A DNA stretch of 64,000 nt from positions 1 to 64,000 of the forward strand of contig JAFLTW010000005.1 in the NCBI GenBank assembly GCA_022509085.1. The letters are read 5' to 3'. Position 1 is the first letter of the stretch. Each line of letters starts with the position of its first letter. The position numbers and the translations under genes were made by a program. This document shows positions 16,871 through 25,748 of the stretch, piece by piece. Origin of the DNA: Muribaculaceae bacterium (GTDB lineage: Bacteria; Bacteroidota; Bacteroidia; Bacteroidales; Muribaculaceae). Under the pieces are notes generated by a model that saw only the letters and a list, made by a program, of their open reading frames with translations, made no database searches and had not been told where the DNA came from.

Positions 16871-17629
16871 ATGAAGATTATCAAAGCCTTATTTTTATCC
16901 GGAATTTTTCTTTCATTCTTCCTCCCCGCGCATGCTTCTGGATTTAAGAATGAGACGCTTAAATACGTAATCTCTTATAAATGGGGTCTCATACATAAGG
17001 ATGCCGGTGAGGCCACGCTGCGCCTTGTGCGCAATGGAGGCAATTACGATATTGTCCTGGCTGCCCACACCAAACCATGGGCCGACAAGTTTTACAAGGT
17101 GCGCGATACTCTCAAGACTTCCCTGCGGGTCGCCGACCTTAAACCCCTCCTATACGAGAAAATCACCCACGAGAAGAATGAATACAAGCGCGACGTGATC
17201 AGCTATTCCTACAATGGCTCCGCCACGGTAGGCCATGCAAAGCGCTTCCGATATGATAAGGGGAAACAGTCGGTGGCTGAGGTCAACCTCTCGGCTGAAG
17301 GACCCGTCTACGATATGCTCTCCATCTTCTACTATCTGAGAAATCTTGACTACTCTCCCAAAAACTTCAATAAGATCTATACCGCCACCGTCTTTTCCGG
17401 GCGCCGGAAAGAAACCGTGAAGATACGTTGCCTCGGGGTGGAGAAAATCAAATTGAAGGACAACACCGTTCGCGAGGCACTCCACCTCCGTTTTAACTTT
17501 ACACGCGACGGGGGAAAGAAGTCGAGCGAGGATATCGACACCTGGATCTCTACCGACGGCGAGAAGATACCTCTATACCTCACAGCAAAACTCCCGATAG
17601 GTGAAATCCGGGCCTATCTCCAGAAATAA
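16871..17629 (+). CDS. DUF3108 periplasmic or outer-membrane-associated protein
   Basis: 252 residues with a Sec signal peptide (cleavage near residue 23, ...PAHAS). The rest matches DUF3108 proteins: ETLKYVISYKWGLIHKDAGEA at the start of the mature part, repeated beta-hairpin segments, and TWISTDGEKIPLYLTAKLPIGEIRAYL at the end. The family is widespread in Bacteroidota with no established function; a lipocalin-like beta fold with possible lipid or envelope role is often suggested. Stands alone between divergent and convergent neighbours. Confidence 0.8.
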   Translation: MKIIKALFLSGIFLSFFLPAHASGFKNETLKYVISYKWGLIHKDAGEATLRLVRNGGNYDIVLAAHTKPWADKFYKVRDTLKTSLRVADLKPLLYEKITHEKNEYKRDVISYSYNGSATVGHAKRFRYDKGKQSVAEVNLSAEGPVYDMLSIFYYLRNLDYSPKNFNKIYTATVFSGRRKETVKIRCLGVEKIKLKDNTVREALHLRFNFTRDGGKKSSEDIDTWISTDGEKIPLYLTAKLPIGEIRAYLQK

Positions 17630-17634
17630 CAAAA

Positions 17635-17672
17635 CAGAAAGGGATGGCTTCACAGAATGCCATCCCTTTCTG
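17635..17672 (-). terminator. bidirectional terminator between DUF3108 gene and the DXS-like gene
   Basis: Perfect 14-base stem CAGAAAGGGATGGC (17635-17648) / GCCATCCCTTTCTG (17659-17672). On the minus strand it is followed by TTTTGTT, so it best serves the DXS-like gene, with weaker action for the plus-strand gene. Confidence 0.85.
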
Positions 17673-17689
17673 TTCATCCATCATACAAT

Positions 17690-19447
17690 TTACTCAAGAT
17701 TTTTGAGGATTGTAGCCGCAATCTGTTCCGGACGGAGTCCATATTCCTTCTCGAGGGTCTCAACATCATAACGGTCTACGAATTTCTTCTGCAATCCGAA
17801 GTTGAGCACCTTTAAAGGTGTATCGCCAAGGAATCCGGCCACCTTCTGCCCGAAGCCTCCCTCGAGCGAACCGTCTTCGATGGTAGTCACTACCTTATGG
17901 TCAGCCACAAGGTCTTTCAGAAGTTTTTCATCGACACCCGAAACGAACCTCGGGTTAATCAGCGTCGGGTCATAACCCTTGGCCTTGAGCAGCTCACAGA
18001 CCTCCTTGCCTCTTACGTAGAAGTCGCCGGCGGCTATGATGGCAATCTCCTTGCCCTGTCGGGTCACCTTAAATCGGTTGAGGTCGGAATAATCGGTGTC
18101 CACCTCATAATCCGCGTGCTCCACGGAATAGACGGGCTCTCGTACAGCCACCTTGTGCTGGTTTTGATTGATAGCCCAATCGAGCATGGCCGCATATTCC
18201 TCTACATTGGCCGGCGCGAGATATACCACTTCGGGAATCGACGTGATCATCGGGATGTCCCAGAAGCCGAGGTGAGTCTGGTCGGTTATGGCCGCAATAC
18301 CGGTAGAATCCACATTAAGCACAGCCGGACTGTTGTCCATTGCCCAATCCTCCATAAGTTGGTCGTAGGCTCGCTGCAGGAAGGTGGAGACAACGGCATA
18401 CACCACCTTGATGCCGCCACGTGCAGCTCCGGCCATCACCGATACTCCGGTCTGTTCGGCTATTGCCACGTCGATATAGTTGGCTCCCAGTTCCTTTCTC
18501 TCTTTGGGGCCGAGCCCGAAGTCTTCGGGGGTGGCCGAAGAGATAATCAGCATATCGGGATATTTCTTTATATTGCTCTTGAGGAATTCCTTGAACACTC
18601 CAGTATATGATTCTCCTGTGTCGATATTCAGCAGATTGCCCGACCCGATTGAATACGGGTTGCGGTAATGAAACCTCTCGCGGTATTCCTCCGCAGGGGC
18701 ATACCCCTCACCTTTCTGGGTGTTGACGTGAACCACAACGGGGTGTTTGGAGTCTTTTACCTTCTCCAAAACCTCAATCATCTTCTTCACATTGTTCCCC
18801 TCTGCCACGTAGACGTAGTCCCAACCGAAGGCTTTGAAAAGATTGTTGGCAGCCGTGCCGTTTGTCTCTCTCAGTTCGGTGAAGTGGGAATACATGCCTC
18901 CGTGGTTTTCGGCTATTGCCATCTGATTGTCGTTGAAGATGCAGATCAGATTGCCGTCAAGTGCACCTCCTGCATCCAGGCCCTCGAAGGCCACTCCGCC
19001 GCTTAAGGCGCCGTCACCTACCAAGGCCACTATGTTGTGGTTCTCGCCTTTCAGGTCGCGGGCCTTGGCCAGACCAACGCAGAGGCTCAGTGCCGGCGAG
19101 GTATGCCCGGCATAGAAGATGTCGTATTCCGGACTCTCCTTGGGGTCGGTGTATTCCCCTACCTTGGCGAAGTCTTCCTTGTAGAGGTAGCCGTCGGCTC
19201 TACCGGTCAGCATCTTGTGAGAGAAGGCCTGGTGTGACACGTCATACACCAGTTTGTCTTTCGGCGCGTCAAAGACATAATGCATGGCGATGATTGTCTC
19301 CACTGCACCCAGATTGGGACCTACGTGACCGCCTATCTGCGACGTACGGTTCAGTATCGCCTTGCGCATCTGGCCGGCGAGGTCTTCAAGTGTCGCTATG
19401 TCAAGATTCTTTATGTCCTGAGGCGACTTGATATCTTTTAATTCCAT
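17690..19447 (-). CDS. DXS-like thiamine-diphosphate transketolase (short form)
   Basis: 585 residues. The N-terminal thiamine-diphosphate domain contains GGHVGPNLGAVE (about 39-50), DVSHQAFSHKMLTGR and the ThDP/metal motif GDGALSGG...NDN; the central pyrimidine domain (about 295-450) and a C-terminal transketolase domain follow. This is the 1-deoxy-D-xylulose-5-phosphate synthase family (pyruvate + glyceraldehyde-3-phosphate to DXP, for isoprenoids, thiamine and pyridoxal). It is about 40-50 residues shorter than classical DXS and differs in conserved segments (HTSPALS where classical DXS has HSSTSIS). It may be the divergent second DXS-type enzyme found beside a canonical one in many gut anaerobes; I therefore do not assign dxs firmly. 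Confidence 0.8.
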   Translation of the reverse strand: MELKDIKSPQDIKNLDIATLEDLAGQMRKAILNRTSQIGGHVGPNLGAVETIIAMHYVFDAPKDKLVYDVSHQAFSHKMLTGRADGYLYKEDFAKVGEYTDPKESPEYDIFYAGHTSPALSLCVGLAKARDLKGENHNIVALVGDGALSGGVAFEGLDAGGALDGNLICIFNDNQMAIAENHGGMYSHFTELRETNGTAANNLFKAFGWDYVYVAEGNNVKKMIEVLEKVKDSKHPVVVHVNTQKGEGYAPAEEYRERFHYRNPYSIGSGNLLNIDTGESYTGVFKEFLKSNIKKYPDMLIISSATPEDFGLGPKERKELGANYIDVAIAEQTGVSVMAGAARGGIKVVYAVVSTFLQRAYDQLMEDWAMDNSPAVLNVDSTGIAAITDQTHLGFWDIPMITSIPEVVYLAPANVEEYAAMLDWAINQNQHKVAVREPVYSVEHADYEVDTDYSDLNRFKVTRQGKEIAIIAAGDFYVRGKEVCELLKAKGYDPTLINPRFVSGVDEKLLKDLVADHKVVTTIEDGSLEGGFGQKVAGFLGDTPLKVLNFGLQKKFVDRYDVETLEKEYGLRPEQIAATILKNLE

Positions 19448-19534
19448 AGTAATTTATTTTGATTAAGGTCTTTTTGGGGAAATAATTTACTTAATAACAA
19501 TGCAGCCCCTCATTTGGTTGCTCTCCGGTCAGAT

Positions 19535-19565
19535 TTTGCAGTTAGCCGTAATTGTCTTATCTTTG
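19535..19565 (+). promoter_or_regulatory. promoter of the histidine phosphatase gene
   Basis: -33 TTTG (19535-19538), 19 bases, -7 TATCTTTG (19558-19565). It puts the transcript start near 19571 and so rules out the in-frame upstream start at 19500, supporting the ATG at 19599. Confidence 0.8.
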
Positions 19566-19598
19566 GCAAAATTTTATACCGATTATATTCTCAACATT

Positions 19599-20909
19599 AT
19601 GCTACGAAAGTTCTTCTCCGGCTTGGTTGCCCTTATTTTTATTGCTTTAGGCAACTCTTTTTCAGCCAGTTCAAAAGTATATGTGGATTCACTTCAGGCC
19701 GGCTCGCAATACATGGCTTATCCGGTGCCGGTATATGGCATACCGGAACTGTCGCCGTCACCCCAAGGGTTCGAACCCTTCCATATGGAACACTACGGGC
19801 GCCACGGCAGCCGCTGGCGTATACATCCCGAAACGTATGCCGTGGCGGTCGAGGTGCTCCGCAAAGCAGCCGATAATGACGCGCTGACGCCCAGAGGCAT
19901 GCAGCTTTTGGAGGAGATACAGGTTATGGCCAACGACTCGAAAGGACGCCTCGGCGAACTGACCCCACTCGGGCATAGGCAGCACCGGGGCATAGCAGCA
20001 CGCATGGCCCGCAATTTCCCCGAGCTGTTCTCCGATTCAACCATCCTCGATGCCAAGTCGACGGAGGTGATTCGCTGCATTCTGTCTATGGCAAATGAGG
20101 TGGCAGAATTCCAAAAACTGGTTCCGGGAATGAACATCACTATGGACGCTTCCCAAACCACTCAGAACATACTGAATTTCAATCCCAACGATCCTGTTGT
20201 CTACCGTCTGGCCTACGAAGCCAAACCTGTTGCCTCCGCCTACCGCAACTCTCTCCCTAAACCCGAAGCCTTTTTCAACAAGGTATTCTCCAACCGGAGT
20301 TTCGTTGCCGACAGCATTGGCGAGGATAAGGCCTTCAAAGCTATATTTGACTTGGCCGTGAATGTGCAGAGCCACGACGATTATCCCTTTATCTACGATG
20401 TCTTCACTCCCGAAGAACTGAGCAATGAGTGGCTGGCAAGAAATGCCGAGTGGTATATTCGGGTCGGCAACACTCCGCTCACGAATAACCGCACGCCCTA
20501 CAACCAGCGTGTACTCCTCCGCAGCATTATCGAGAGCGCTGACACCGCCATGCTCTCTCCTCTTAAGAGTGTAAACCTTCGCTTCGGACACGAGACCATG
20601 CTCATCCCCCTCAGCGTGCTTATGGAGCTCAATAATGCGGCATATGAAACGTCTGATCTCTCCACTCTGGCTGATAATTGGCGAGCCTACGAGATTTTCC
20701 CCATGGGAGGCAATATCCAGATGGTCTTCTACCGGCCTGAAGGTGACGCTCCATACACGGCAGACGATATTCTGGTGAAAGTGCTTCTGAACGAAGCGGA
20801 AGCCACGCTGCCCGTGACTCCCGCTTTCGGTAACTATTATCGGTGGAAAGACCTCCGTGATTTCTATATCGACAAACTGGACTCTTTCGCCTCCCGTTTT
20901 GAGGAATAG
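19599..20909 (+). CDS. histidine acid phosphatase, MINPP/phytase-like
   Basis: 436 residues from the ATG at 19599 (signal peptide MLRKFF...SFSASS). Branch-2 histidine phosphatase: catalytic RHG in EHYGRHGSRW (Arg68-His69-Gly70), a second conserved block GRLGELTPLGHRQHRGIAARM, and C-terminal GHET motif in LRFGHETMLIPL. This HxET-type proton donor is typical of multiple inositol polyphosphate phosphatases (MINPP) rather than of HD-type acid phosphatases. Secreted to the periplasm or surface, it would release phosphate from phytate or other phosphomonoesters. Preceded by its own promoter; convergent with glutamine synthetase. Confidence 0.85.
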   Translation: MLRKFFSGLVALIFIALGNSFSASSKVYVDSLQAGSQYMAYPVPVYGIPELSPSPQGFEPFHMEHYGRHGSRWRIHPETYAVAVEVLRKAADNDALTPRGMQLLEEIQVMANDSKGRLGELTPLGHRQHRGIAARMARNFPELFSDSTILDAKSTEVIRCILSMANEVAEFQKLVPGMNITMDASQTTQNILNFNPNDPVVYRLAYEAKPVASAYRNSLPKPEAFFNKVFSNRSFVADSIGEDKAFKAIFDLAVNVQSHDDYPFIYDVFTPEELSNEWLARNAEWYIRVGNTPLTNNRTPYNQRVLLRSIIESADTAMLSPLKSVNLRFGHETMLIPLSVLMELNNAAYETSDLSTLADNWRAYEIFPMGGNIQMVFYRPEGDAPYTADDILVKVLLNEAEATLPVTPAFGNYYRWKDLRDFYIDKLDSFASRFEE

Positions 20910-20933
20910 CCTCCGCTATCCCAGTTGATCCTG

Positions 20934-22439
20934 CTATCCGCAGTGCCAGTATTTCCTCACCTGCTTCATCATCTTGTTATGGTCGGCCGAAGTCTCCTTG
21001 CGGAGGTTGAGGTCGTCATAACTCATCAGTTTGTCGATGATGCCGTCGATGAGGCGGGATGAGAACACTCCCTTATCTTCAAACACTTTTCTCTTTTCCT
21101 TGAGGCAACCGGCGGAGGCTACGCAGCTGTCGGGCAACGACTTCAGTGAGGCGAGTTTCTCGCTGTTCTCGTCGTTGTGGATGTTGACACTTACATACAT
21201 CTCGTCTGCACGCTTCAGCGCGTCTTTCATCTCGAAACCCGTGCGTGCTGCCACCACCATGGCTGCGAGCAACTGGTAGATGTCGGCCGAGCAGTCGGCG
21301 CTGCGCAGTTCTACAGTCTGCTTCTGCGGTGTCTTCCCTTTCTGGGCTTTCTCCATCGGGTTCACCTGCGAACACATGTCTTTCTCTCCTGTCCAGCCCA
21401 GAGGCACACGGATAAGCACCGACCGGTTACGGTCGCCCCAGCAAATAGAGGTTGGAGCTTCCTGATGGGGGACAAGGCGGAAGTAGCTGGTGGGCACCTT
21501 GTTGCCCATGGCCGTGATGGCGTCGGCGTTTTCAAGTATGCCGGCTATTGCCTTTTTCGCTATGTCGCTCAGTTTGCCGTCAGTCGTCATCATGTTCTCC
21601 CCGTCTTTCATTATCTTGAAGTGGATGTGGAGTCCGCTGCCTGCCTTTCCTGCCGTTATCTTCGGTGCAAACGTTACGTCATATCCTTTCTTTACAGCCA
21701 GCGTGCGGATTATCCACTTGGCTATCATCAGGTTGTCTGCCGCCTGAATGGCCGGTATCGGGAGGAACTCTATCTCGTTCTGCTCGTAGATCATATTGTC
21801 GAGCGTGAAGTTGCCCACCTCGTTGTGGCCGTATTTGATCTGGCCGCCACACTCGGCAATCATATACATGCATTCCGTGCGAAACTCATTGAATTTGGCG
21901 AAGGGTGCAGATTCGTGATAGCCTTTCTGGTCGGATGCGTGGAAGAGTCCGGGGTCCTGGGAGATCACGTAATATTCCAGCTCTCCCATGGCATAAAATT
22001 CCATTCCCGTGGTCTTCTCGAATTCCTCACAGGCCTTTCTCAAGGCGTAGTCGGGCGAAGACTGCGCCGGATTTCCCTCCTTGTTGAAGAAGGAGGCCAG
22101 AAATGTCAGGGTCGGCAGTTCCGAGAAGGGGTCTACGAAGGCCGTGCTGAAACGCGGTATCACATAGAGGTCGCTGTTGCCGGCCTCGATAAACGATGGG
22201 AACAGACTTGACCCGTCTACCCTCTCTCCGTAGGTGAGGATGGTTTCAAGATATTCCTCGGAGTTGATCACGAAGTTGAGACTCTTGAGCCTGTTGTCTT
22301 CGGCCGGATACATGAATTTCACCATCTTTATCTCGTTTTCCTTTACGAAACGGATGATGTCGGCTTTGGTGATCTCTGACGGTTCTTTCTCTAAGAATTG
22401 AACCACTCTGTTGGGGTTCATCTTAAAATTAGGTTTCAT
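20934..22439 (-). CDS. glnA: glutamine synthetase family protein
   Basis: 501 residues. N-terminal beta-grasp (about 25-110) then the catalytic domain: EFYAMGELEYYV (metal-binding Glu), GNFTLDN, KITAGKAGSGLHIHFK (metal-binding His), TSYFRLVPHQEAPTSICWGDRNRSVLIRVP (glutamate/ATP site) and VELRSADCSADIYQLLA (catalytic Glu/Arg). Makes glutamine from glutamate, ammonia and ATP. The length is between ordinary type I (about 440-470) and type III (about 700); Bacteroidota often carry several glutamine synthetases, so whether this is the main one is uncertain. No typical adenylylation tyrosine segment is recognisable. A second ATG lies six codons in. Divergent from the GH53 gene. Confidence 0.88.
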   Translation of the reverse strand: MKPNFKMNPNRVVQFLEKEPSEITKADIIRFVKENEIKMVKFMYPAEDNRLKSLNFVINSEEYLETILTYGERVDGSSLFPSFIEAGNSDLYVIPRFSTAFVDPFSELPTLTFLASFFNKEGNPAQSSPDYALRKACEEFEKTTGMEFYAMGELEYYVISQDPGLFHASDQKGYHESAPFAKFNEFRTECMYMIAECGGQIKYGHNEVGNFTLDNMIYEQNEIEFLPIPAIQAADNLMIAKWIIRTLAVKKGYDVTFAPKITAGKAGSGLHIHFKIMKDGENMMTTDGKLSDIAKKAIAGILENADAITAMGNKVPTSYFRLVPHQEAPTSICWGDRNRSVLIRVPLGWTGEKDMCSQVNPMEKAQKGKTPQKQTVELRSADCSADIYQLLAAMVVAARTGFEMKDALKRADEMYVSVNIHNDENSEKLASLKSLPDSCVASAGCLKEKRKVFEDKGVFSSRLIDGIIDKLMSYDDLNLRKETSADHNKMMKQVRKYWHCG

Positions 22440-22513
22440 TCTACGGTATTATTTAAGGTTGTTGTTTTTTGGTATAGTTTATGGTATTATCTTCCGCTTG
22501 AAGGTAGGGAATG

Positions 22514-22542
22514 CAAAGTTAACAAAAAAAGTTATAATTTTG
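22514..22542. promoter_or_regulatory. two divergent -7 boxes (glutamine synthetase / GH53)
   Basis: TAACTTTG on minus at 22514-22521 points to the glutamine synthetase gene; TAATTTTG on plus at 22535-22542 points to the GH53 gene with a leader of about 35 bases. Neither has a clear TTTG -33 box. Confidence 0.5.
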
Positions 22543-22582
22543 CACTATATTTAAATTTCCTAATTGTTAGACCCCATAAAGT

Positions 22583-23638
22583 ATGAAAAAACTGGTATTT
22601 CTCTTTGCATTTCTTTGCACTATGACCCTGTGCGAGGCTAAGAAGCCCGCACATCTCTGGCTCGGAGGCGACATCAGCGGTACCACGGCCGATGAGGCCC
22701 GAGGTGTATATTCTGCTGACACCACCGGAGTGGTGACCGAGAACACTCAACTTATGAAGAATTACGGCATGGACGCCGTGCGTCTTCGTGTCTGGGTCAA
22801 CCCCAAGGATGGCTTCAGTTCGAAGGGGGATGTCCTGGAAATGGCGCGGCGTGCCCGTGACCTCGGTATGGAGATAATGATTGATTTCCATTATTCCGAC
22901 TGGTGGGCCGACCCCGGTAAGCAATACCCTCCTGAAGACTGGAAAGACTTTGACCTCCAGCAGATGGGCGAGGCTCTGGCCCAACATACGGTGGAGACTC
23001 TACAGCTGCTTAAAGACAACGGTATCAACGTTAAGTGGGTGCAGGTAGGCAACGAGACCCGCGACGGTATGCTCTGGCCGCTGGCCCAGATCTCGCAGGG
23101 TAATTTTGAAAACTACGCGCGCCTCTCTCAGGTAGGTTACGATGCGGTTAAAAGCGTATACCCGGAGGCCGAGGTAATTGTGCATATCGACAACGGATAT
23201 GACAACGACCTTTATAACACCATTTTCGACGGACTGGCCAGCTACGATTCCAAATGGGACATTATCGGCATGAGTGTCTATCCTTATTGGGCTATGGAGG
23301 CCGGTGCCGAACCCGACGAGGCCACCACTATACGAGACGCCGCCGACAATATCCGCAAGCTCCGCGAGAAATATGGCTGCGATATCATGATTACGGAGGT
23401 GGGCGTGGCGTCAGAAGAACCTGAGAAGGGGGAGCAGATTCTCAACGACCTGTTCGATATGGTGATCAATGATGTCGACGGTGCCTGCACAGGCGTCTTC
23501 TACTGGGCTCCCGAAATGTTCCAGACCACAGACTTCTGGGGAAATAAGCACGGCTACGCGCTCGGAGCTTTCCAGAAAGGCCGCCCCACCAGAATTATGA
23601 ACTCCTTCTCTCGCGCTGCCAAACTGATGAAAGAATAA
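22583..23638 (+). CDS. GH53 arabinogalactan endo-beta-1,4-galactanase
   Basis: 351 residues with a signal peptide (about 1-19). GH53 hallmarks: LGGDIS near the mature start, DAVRLRVWVNP (about 64-74), IDFHYSDWWADPGKQ, catalytic acid/base Glu158 in VQVGNE, and nucleophile Glu272 in ITEVGV, followed by TGVFYWAPE. Hydrolyses beta-1,4-galactan side chains of pectic arabinogalactan. The residue after the signal is not a lipobox cysteine in a clear context, so it is probably periplasmic. It is followed 49 bases later by a TonB receptor gene in the same direction, but no SusCD pair or other galactan enzyme is adjacent, so it is a solitary GH53. Confidence 0.92.
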   Translation: MKKLVFLFAFLCTMTLCEAKKPAHLWLGGDISGTTADEARGVYSADTTGVVTENTQLMKNYGMDAVRLRVWVNPKDGFSSKGDVLEMARRARDLGMEIMIDFHYSDWWADPGKQYPPEDWKDFDLQQMGEALAQHTVETLQLLKDNGINVKWVQVGNETRDGMLWPLAQISQGNFENYARLSQVGYDAVKSVYPEAEVIVHIDNGYDNDLYNTIFDGLASYDSKWDIIGMSVYPYWAMEAGAEPDEATTIRDAADNIRKLREKYGCDIMITEVGVASEEPEKGEQILNDLFDMVINDVDGACTGVFYWAPEMFQTTDFWGNKHGYALGAFQKGRPTRIMNSFSRAAKLMKE

Positions 23639-23687
23639 CTGCACGTTTTTGCAGGAGTAAATACCCCCCGCCCCATTCGTTTTCGCG

Positions 23688-25688
23688 ATGCATTCTCCCT
23701 TGCGGTATCTGTTGCTTTTTGCCTTCCTTGCAGTCCTGAAGCCATTGATGGCTACGGAAGCGGCAGATACCGTTGGCCACAGTCTCGATGAACTGGTAGT
23801 CACGGGTCACCGACCCGTCGGCGAGGTGATACCGGCGCAGTCGCTCACAGGCGATGAGCTGCAACGCCTCAACTCCAATTCCGTGGCCGATGCGTTGAGG
23901 TATTTTTCCGGGGTCCAGGTGAAGGATTATGGGGGAGTCGGGGGTATCAAGACTGTAAATATCCGTTCTATGGGTTCCAACCATACGGGCGTGGTTTACG
24001 ATGGAGTGGAACTCGGCAACGCCCAGAACGGCCAGATCGACCTCGGGCAGTTTTCTCTCGACAATATGGAGTCAATTTCTCTCTACAACGGCCAGAAGAG
24101 CGAGATTCTCCAGCCGGCTAAGGATTTCGGCAATGCGGGCAATGTCTATATGCGTTCCCGCACTCCCTCATTTAAGCAGGGAGAGCGCTTTCACGCTCGC
24201 CTTGCGTTCCGCACAGGATCCTTCGATCTCATCAATCCCTCCGCGCTGGTGGAGTTGCGTCTGTCTTCCCGTGTCAATGCCTCCCTGAGTGCAGAGTGGC
24301 TTAAGTCAAGTGGCAGATATAAGTTTCGCTACCGGAGGGTCACTCCGGCCGGAGAGGTTGCCTACGACACTACCGCCGTGCGCCATAACGGCGACATCAA
24401 TGCAACCCGTATCGAATTGAATTTCAATGGCAACCTCGACAACGGTATATGGCATGCCAAGGCTTACACGTATAACTCCGAAAGAGGCATTCCGGGGGCT
24501 ATAGTCAATAATGTATGGCGCCGTGGCGAGAGAGTCTGGGATCTCAATTCCTTTCTTCAGGGGAGCTACACCGGCTATTTCGGCAAGTTTTCGACACTCA
24601 ACAACGCCAAATTTGCGGCCTATCGCACCCATTATGTCAACAATGACGAGAACCAGTTGAAAATCGACAATATCTATCGCCAGAAAGAACTTTATATCTC
24701 CTCGGCCAATAAGTATGATTTCTACAGCTGGTGGTCGGTCTCTCTTAGCTACGATTTCCTGTTCAATACGATGAACGCCGACCTCTACGATTTCGTAAGG
24801 CCCGACCGTTTCTCAAATTTCATCTCTCTTGCCACTGCTTTCGACATCGACCGGTTCAAGGCCCAGGGGAGCATTCTGGCTACATTGGTTCACGACTCTT
24901 TCCGCAGCCTCAAACCCTCACGCAATCTCCATGCGTTCTCGCCTGCAATCTTTCTGTCGGGAAACCCTCTCCGCAACCGCGATTTCTCACTGCGTGCTTT
25001 TTTTAAGCGTTCGTTCAGAATGCCGACTTTCAACGACCTTTATTATGCCGACTACGGAAACTCGTCGCTCAACCCCGAGCGGGTTTCGCAGTATAATGTA
25101 GGTATCCTTTATCTACACTCGGCAAACTCCTTGCTCCATACTGTCCGTCTGAGCGCCGACGCATACTATAATCGTGTCAAGGATAAGATTGTGGCTTACC
25201 CGAAAGGTCAGCAGTTCCGTTGGACGATGCTAAATCTCGGAGTGGTTGACATATCAGGCATCGACCTCAGCGGCCTTGTCACACTCAACCCCCTGCGTGA
25301 GTTTTTCGTGACGCTGAGAGGCCAATATACTTTCCAACGGGCCATAGATGTCACCTCTCCCTCAGACAGTTATTACTGCCATCAGATTCCCTATATCCCC
25401 CGCCATTCGGGTTCGGCGGTGGTCAATCTTCAATGGCGTTCCTGGACTCTTAATTACTCGTTTATCTATGTGGGTGAGCGGTACAGCCAGCAGGAGAACA
25501 TACTATATAATTATCTACAGCCGTGGTATACATCCGACCTCTCGGCAAGCAAGGATTTCCGGTTTGGGAAGGTGGCACTCCGCGTTCTGCTCGAAGTCAA
25601 CAATCTTCTGAGCCAGGACTACGATGTCATCATCAACTACCCCATGCCGAAGCGTAACTTCCGCCTCTCGCTCTCAGCCGAAATCTAA
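23688..25688 (+). CDS. TonB-dependent outer-membrane receptor (BtuB-like)
   Basis: 666 residues: signal peptide (about 1-22), TonB box near SLDELVVTGHR, plug domain (about 45-150; SVADALRYFSGVQVKDYGGVGGIKTVNIRSMG, VVYDGVELGNAQNG), and a 22-strand barrel (FSLRAFFKRSFRMPTFNDLYYADYGNSSLNPE). No carboxypeptidase-like N-terminal domain, so it is not SusC. The size and plug resemble cobalamin or siderophore receptors. It is convergent with the cobalamin-dependent methionine synthase operon, which makes a vitamin B12 ligand attractive but unproven. No cobalamin riboswitch is seen upstream. It may be co-transcribed with the GH53 gene. Confidence 0.85.
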   Translation: MHSPLRYLLLFAFLAVLKPLMATEAADTVGHSLDELVVTGHRPVGEVIPAQSLTGDELQRLNSNSVADALRYFSGVQVKDYGGVGGIKTVNIRSMGSNHTGVVYDGVELGNAQNGQIDLGQFSLDNMESISLYNGQKSEILQPAKDFGNAGNVYMRSRTPSFKQGERFHARLAFRTGSFDLINPSALVELRLSSRVNASLSAEWLKSSGRYKFRYRRVTPAGEVAYDTTAVRHNGDINATRIELNFNGNLDNGIWHAKAYTYNSERGIPGAIVNNVWRRGERVWDLNSFLQGSYTGYFGKFSTLNNAKFAAYRTHYVNNDENQLKIDNIYRQKELYISSANKYDFYSWWSVSLSYDFLFNTMNADLYDFVRPDRFSNFISLATAFDIDRFKAQGSILATLVHDSFRSLKPSRNLHAFSPAIFLSGNPLRNRDFSLRAFFKRSFRMPTFNDLYYADYGNSSLNPERVSQYNVGILYLHSANSLLHTVRLSADAYYNRVKDKIVAYPKGQQFRWTMLNLGVVDISGIDLSGLVTLNPLREFFVTLRGQYTFQRAIDVTSPSDSYYCHQIPYIPRHSGSAVVNLQWRSWTLNYSFIYVGERYSQQENILYNYLQPWYTSDLSASKDFRFGKVALRVLLEVNNLLSQDYDVIINYPMPKRNFRLSLSAEI

Positions 25689-25690
25689 GG

Positions 25691-25744
25691 GCTAAAATAG
25701 CTATAATAGCTAAAATAGCTATAGTAGCTAAGATAGCTAAGATA
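25691..25744. repeat. TAGCTA 9-base repeat array A (6 units)
   Basis: Six contiguous 9-base units of the form GCTANNNTA (TAGCTA palindrome plus three mostly purine bases), lying between the convergent receptor gene and metF, 3 bases after the receptor stop and 5 before the metF stop. Confidence 0.95.
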
Positions 25745-25748
25745 GCAA

